Below, in pieces: positions 39,611 to 42,889 of a stretch of DNA of 42,889 nucleotides. The stretch spans positions 1 through 42,889 of the forward strand of contig JAZNIW010000047.1 in NCBI GenBank assembly GCA_045577695.1, given 5' to 3'. The number at the start of each line of letters is the position of its first letter. The stretch's first letter is position 1. Under the pieces are notes generated by a model that worked only from the letters and a program-made list of their open reading frames with translations, was not told the DNA's origin and did no database searches. Position numbers and translations under genes: made by a program. Origin of the DNA: UMGS1279 sp045577695. Lineage in GTDB: Bacteria > Bacillota > Clostridia > Oscillospirales > Acutalibacteraceae.

Positions 39611-39931
39611 TTATTCTTGAAACACATTACCATCGACCAAAACAACCTGTGGCAACGCTTTTATCACTTGCCTTATCTCTTCTTTTTCCGATACCGCCAG
39701 TCGGTCGGTTACGGCGACAATTCCGCTAATCGACTCCTCTCTTTCCCACGAGAGATACTCCATAGCGCTGCGTATTTGCGAAACGGCAATGCCGGACTGC
39801 AAAAAAACAACCAACATCCGCGGCGGGTCTTCTTTTGGCCGTAGAACAAACAACCACAACTGCCGCAATAATTCCGTAATTCCTATCAGCGATGTCAAAA
39901 CCAAAAAACAAACCGATATAACCATCCACAT
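39611..39931 (-). CDS. Hypothetical small membrane-anchored protein
   Basis: A 106-residue protein with one N-terminal membrane helix (VISVCFLVLTSLIGITELL) and a cytoplasmic domain that alternates strands and helices (RMLVVFLQSGIAVSQIRSAM, then ISGIVAVTDRL, then VVLVDGN). The domain layout recalls a small Rossmann or glycosyltransferase-like fold without catalytic motifs. GAGGTG precedes the ATG. It lies 19 bases before recD2 and shares its promoter. Family not recognised. Confidence 0.7.
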   Translation of the reverse strand: MWMVISVCFLVLTSLIGITELLRQLWLFVLRPKEDPPRMLVVFLQSGIAVSQIRSAMEYLSWEREESISGIVAVTDRLAVSEKEEIRQVIKALPQVVLVDGNVFQE

Positions 39932-39951
39932 GATTGTTTCACCTCACTCCC

Positions 39952-39981
39952 ATTCTATGTAAAAATGAGGGTGACGTGCAA
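39952..39981 (-). promoter_or_regulatory. Promoter of the recD2-comF operon
   Basis: On the minus strand, TTGCAC (39976-39981) and TAGAAT (39952-39957) are 18 bases apart. Confidence 0.45.
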
Positions 39982-40010
39982 TCAGCCTGCGCCAAGCGGG
40001 CAGGCTGATT
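39980..40010. terminator. Hairpin after cdaR
   Basis: AATCAGCCTGC (39980-39990) pairs perfectly with 40000-40010 around a 9-base loop. It lies after the cdaA-cdaR operon, but the minus strand has no T-tract past it, so termination there is uncertain. Confidence 0.45.
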
Positions 40011-40019
40011 AAAAATGTT

Positions 40020-41306
40020 TTATTTTACAATAATCGTAGCGTTATAGGTGCCAACCTGCCAAACCTTTTTCGAAGTATTGCATTTTATACGCGCTGCTAC
40101 CGTATGCTCACCGGCCTGCAACCCATCGGTATTTACCTCCACATATAAATTAGAGGAAGAAATGTTATTGAGCACCGAGCGCGGGCCGACCATCTTAACA
40201 TTACGCACCGAACGGGAAAGTTTTGCCGAACCACCGGCATTGATGATTTTCAAACGGGAAACGGTATAGGTGCGAACCACATAATCCTTCATACCGGTAA
40301 TGGTTAGCGTTACCGATTCCAGATTATCCACACTCTTAACCCCATCCGGCAGAAGAATCGGTACCGTAAAGGTTTGCCCATTTTTCTGAATGGTGTCAAA
40401 ATCGATTTCACCAAGCGAAATGTACTTAAGTTTTCCCACCTCTTGCGGCGGTCCGATAATATCGATTTTGTTTTCGCTCAGGGAATACCCAATATCCTTC
40501 TTCCGGAAGACCTCCGGCACGTTGATAAAGGTGGTCCGCAAGGGAACGGTTTTCATTTTAGAAATCGGTACCGAGATGCGAAGGTCAGGAGCCGAAACGC
40601 CGTCGGCCGCTGTAATGACATAATGTTCCAAGGGAAGGCGATTTCCATCTATATCAAAAATTTGAAGGGTGGAATCAAAGGTGGTGGTTTCCTCTAATAC
40701 CTTATTCACATCGGCCACCGCAACGATTTTGTCAATACGTTCCATACGGGTGCGCGAACCTTTCAGGGTTAAAATGGCGTTGTTGCTATCGCTCACCACG
40801 GGATTTTCAGCCACCAACCCCTCGACTGCTGAAGCGCCGATGGCTTGCGCTTGCACCGTAAACTGTTTGGTATCGATATAATCAAAGGTCACCGTGATGT
40901 TGGCGGGCGAAATAGAGGAAATTTCAAACTCATTATTCAAACTGCCGGCTTGCTTATTGGCACGAAGTTCTAACTGATAATCGCCGGCGGCGGTCACACT
41001 GGAAATAGAGGCCGTCAAAGAAACATCCGCAGGGGTCAACTTGCTAACAACATAGGCAGGACCGGTTACCGTAACGGCAGCTTGATAATCGTTGACATCA
41101 CCGATGACATCCATCCCCAACTCGCTTACCACCGAATTTTCAATGGGAATGGAAATCGGAACACCCGAAAGGGTATTTTCCGCGCTTGGAGATACAGTAA
41201 CGGTAATCACCATCCAAAAAACAAAAGAAAGCACTAACGAAAGAAACACCAAAAACTTATTGTTATTAAAAAGTGTTTTGAGGGAAATTCTCTTTTGCTC
41301 TGTCAT
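40020..41306 (-). CDS. cdaR: CdaR (YbbR-domain regulator of CdaA)
   Basis: A 428-residue protein with a short cytoplasmic start (basic ISLKTLFNNNK), one membrane helix at about 17-38 (FLVFLSLVLSFVFWMVITVT) and an extracellular region of about four YbbR repeats, each a small beta domain with VTVTGP or ITVTFDY-type strands. CdaR is known to bind and modulate the diadenylate cyclase CdaA. It starts 2 bases after cdaA. GlmM, often third in this operon, is absent here. Confidence 0.93.
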   Translation of the reverse strand: MTEQKRISLKTLFNNNKFLVFLSLVLSFVFWMVITVTVSPSAENTLSGVPISIPIENSVVSELGMDVIGDVNDYQAAVTVTGPAYVVSKLTPADVSLTASISSVTAAGDYQLELRANKQAGSLNNEFEISSISPANITVTFDYIDTKQFTVQAQAIGASAVEGLVAENPVVSDSNNAILTLKGSRTRMERIDKIVAVADVNKVLEETTTFDSTLQIFDIDGNRLPLEHYVITAADGVSAPDLRISVPISKMKTVPLRTTFINVPEVFRKKDIGYSLSENKIDIIGPPQEVGKLKYISLGEIDFDTIQKNGQTFTVPILLPDGVKSVDNLESVTLTITGMKDYVVRTYTVSRLKIINAGGSAKLSRSVRNVKMVGPRSVLNNISSSNLYVEVNTDGLQAGEHTVAARIKCNTSKKVWQVGTYNATIIVK

Positions 41307-41308
41307 GG

Positions 41309-42259
41309 TTATTTTTCCCCCTTCCGATGCGATTCATTTTTCTCTTTTATTTGTGATTTTGTGAGAAAAAATTTCCCCGTTTGTTTTACTTTTTCCCACA
41401 AGCGATAGAGATATCCACCACTGGATTTATCCAATTCCTCCAACAACAAGGCACTTAATTCGGTACGAAGGGTGATGGTATCGAAACCGCGCTTGAGTTC
41501 ACCGTTTACCGCCACAGAAATGGTGCCGGTCTCCTCTGAAACGACCACCACAACTGCATCCGAATTTTCACTCATTCCAATAGCAGCGCGGTGCCGCGTA
41601 CCCAGCGAAGAAGGAATATCTGCCTTTTGGGACAAGGGCAAAATGCAACCGGCGGCATGAATGCGACCGGAACGAAATACCATCGCCCCATCGTGCAAGG
41701 GAGATTTCGGATAAAAAATGTTGCATATTAAAGATGTGGATACATTGGCCTCGACTGATGTCCCGGTCGCAATGATTTCTCCCAGTTGGGTGGTGCGCTC
41801 AAACACCATCAAAGCACCGCATTTTTGCTCTTGCATCGTACCGGCGGCACGGCTGGCCGCTTCGATCATATGCATGGTTGCCTTTTGCGCGGAATCGACC
41901 GCACCGGTGCGCCCTAAAACACCAAAACGACTGGTTCCCATTTGTTCCAAAGCGCGGCGCAGTTCCGGTTGGAAAATAATCACCGCCGCTATCAATGCTG
42001 AATCAATGATTTTTACCATCAACCAGTTCACCATAATTAAATTCAGCCAACGTGCCACCAGGGCCACAAACAGCACAAATAAAATGCCCTTAATCAACTG
42101 ACCGGCACGGGTTTGACGGAAAAATCCAATGCATTTATAAATAATAAAAGCGATCACCAAAATATCCAGCACGTCATTCAAACGAATGCCGGCAATGACA
42201 TACACCAACAAATTCCAAAAAGAATAAATTGCTTCCCAAATGGCTTGCATCCATCTCAC
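41309..42259 (-). CDS. cdaA: Diadenylate cyclase CdaA
   Basis: A 316-residue membrane enzyme that joins two ATP into cyclic di-AMP, the signal for potassium and osmotic balance. Three N-terminal membrane helices lie in residues 12-85. The DAC domain carries the catalytic DGA motif (KSPLHDGAMV) and the RHR motif (GTRHRAAIG). The C-terminal 40 residues are basic and longer than usual (ending KEKNESHRKGEK). The start shown is GTG after GAAGGG; an ATG three codons later is possible. Confidence 0.95.
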   Translation of the reverse strand: MRWMQAIWEAIYSFWNLLVYVIAGIRLNDVLDILVIAFIIYKCIGFFRQTRAGQLIKGILFVLFVALVARWLNLIMVNWLMVKIIDSALIAAVIIFQPELRRALEQMGTSRFGVLGRTGAVDSAQKATMHMIEAASRAAGTMQEQKCGALMVFERTTQLGEIIATGTSVEANVSTSLICNIFYPKSPLHDGAMVFRSGRIHAAGCILPLSQKADIPSSLGTRHRAAIGMSENSDAVVVVVSEETGTISVAVNGELKRGFDTITLRTELSALLLEELDKSSGGYLYRLWEKVKQTGKFFLTKSQIKEKNESHRKGEK

Positions 42260-42295
42260 GCACCCTTCTCATTCCGTTTCTATTTATACATCTTC

Positions 42296-42324
42296 ATTTT
42301 ACCATTTTTCAGCCACGGAATCAA
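42296..42324 (-). promoter_or_regulatory. Promoter of the cdaA-cdaR operon
   Basis: On the minus strand, TTGATT (42319-42324) and TAAAAT (42296-42301) are 17 bases apart, with an extended TGG. Confidence 0.6.
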
Positions 42325-42428
42325 TACCCAAATCCAACCTTTTTTACAAAATGAAAAGCCAAAAAAGTCCCGTGAGAGACCGTTTATAAAGAAGTTGTCC
42401 CTTTAACTTTTATCGCAATAAAACAAAA

Positions 42429-42459
42429 GATACTTTACACAAGAATTATGTAAAGTATC
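42429..42459. repeat. Perfect palindrome
   Basis: GATACTTTACA (42429-42439) is mirrored at 42449-42459 around a 9-base loop. With no T-tract it resembles an operator or the end of a mobile palindrome rather than a terminator. Confidence 0.5.
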
Positions 42460-42576
42460 ACAGTGAGTTACTTGCTTTGAAAGATCCCCTATCGCAAAGC
42501 AAAAATAATAATATTTGACCTTTGGAGCAAATGGTATTAAACCCGAAGGTTTTCGTGTTATATCATTCGCTCTTAA

Positions 42577-42744
42577 CCGGCCAAAGTCAATTTAAATGAA
42601 ATAGAATCCAAATACAATCGCGAAACCATACAACTCGCCGCAAGACGAATAAAACTAAGGCGCACCTCCTTAGCCAAAGCATTCAAACTTGAATCAGGTT
42701 TTGAAAGACATATTTTTCACTATACATTGTTAAAATCCTCGTAA
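42577..42744 (+). pseudogene. Possible gene fragment
   Basis: A frame of 55 codons without a start encodes a basic, protein-like stretch (RETIQLAARRIKLRR, then LAKAFKLESGFERHIF) ending in TAA at 42742. An upstream stop at 42574 cuts it off. It could be the remains of a regulator or DNA-binding gene. No family recognised; a chance frame is possible. Confidence 0.25.
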
Positions 42745-42760
42745 ATCCGAAAGGATTTAC
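42741..42760. repeat. Perfect hairpin with GAAA tetraloop
   Basis: GTAAATCC pairs with GGATTTAC around GAAA, a stable RNA tetraloop. A further hairpin, TTCATA-GGC with GCC-TATGAA, lies at 42857-42879. Both resemble short palindromic repeats. Confidence 0.5.
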
Positions 42761-42889
42761 TGCGGTTTTGTCGCGTATACCGAAAAATAATGTTGCTTGC
42801 AAAACTCTTGCGACCTTAAATGAGTTATTTTTTGTGTAGATTTTGGTGAAACGGAGTTCATAAGGCTTTCGCCTATGAATGACGGCGAG

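Larger units (their letters stand above)
42325..42889. other. Right-end intergenic region
   Basis: No complete gene is visible. It contains a strong palindrome (42429-42459), a possible gene fragment (42577-42744), a tetraloop hairpin (42741-42760) and an edge hairpin (42857-42879), each listed or described here. Confidence 0.4.

Noticed and set aside
1..42889. CRISPR arrays, tRNA, rRNA or tmRNA genes
   Set aside because: I saw no regular spaced repeats and no tRNA-like or rRNA-like sequence on reading both strands; this is a visual check only.

Overview
The window looks like a chromosomal segment of an uncultured or poorly described Clostridia-class Firmicute, probably near Oscillospirales/Ruminococcaceae (an inference from gene content). 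Supporting signs are a type III pantothenate kinase, an ECF-transporter S component, pyruvate phosphate dikinase, the CdaA/CdaR pair, RqcH, RecD2, a DUF6472 protein, strong AGGAGG ribosome sites and TTGACA/TATAAT promoters. I see no rRNA, tRNA or CRISPR array.

Layout. (1) 1-4529: coaX, an ECF S component (possibly for pantothenate) and ppdK. (2) 4530-13480: a visibly more A+T-rich accessory island between two strong bidirectional terminators. It holds a DUF4417/DUF6883/DUF4926 toxin-immunity-like operon, a putative small RNA, an AAA15/OLD-like ATPase, a TnpV remnant whose ribosome site is buried in a hairpin, and an unrecognised gene divergent from a four-gene operon (29-aa peptide, EEP-fold nuclease, YbjN-like protein, zinc-ribbon protein). 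These are followed by a tripartite HipBST toxin-antitoxin locus, a membrane-anchored XRE regulator, a Gly-rich membrane protein and a truncated XRE gene. (3) 13583-18080, minus strand: a glycolytic operon pgk-tpiA-gpmI followed by a DUF1858 gene and trmK. (4) 18227-21586, minus: ABC exporter, manA, trmL. (5) 21738-26491, plus: a membrane protein, rqcH, and an unusual fusion of an AraM-type glycerol-1-phosphate dehydrogenase with an AraL/NagD-type HAD phosphatase. (6) 26928-30891: pstSCAB-phoU, with pstC broken by a one-base frameshift. (7) 31081-34454: PadR/HAAS(DUF1700)/DUF4097 trio, a TetR regulator and a small membrane protein, with several strong hairpins between genes. (8) 34908-42259, minus: mreB-like gene, DUF6472, low-molecular-weight phosphatase; then comF, recD2 and a small membrane protein; then cdaA-cdaR for c-di-AMP synthesis. 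The right end (42260-42889) is non-coding, with palindromes and a possible gene fragment.

How it works together. The core blocks cover coenzyme A supply, lower glycolysis, phosphate uptake, ribosome rescue, c-di-AMP signalling and cell shape. The island is the most interesting part. Three of its transcription units have exact TTGACA-17-TATAAT promoters with palindromes beside, within or around them, and several contain toxin-, nuclease- or ATPase-like genes, as expected of a defence or toxin-antitoxin island. The best candidate for an undescribed system is the divergent cassette at 8011-10397.
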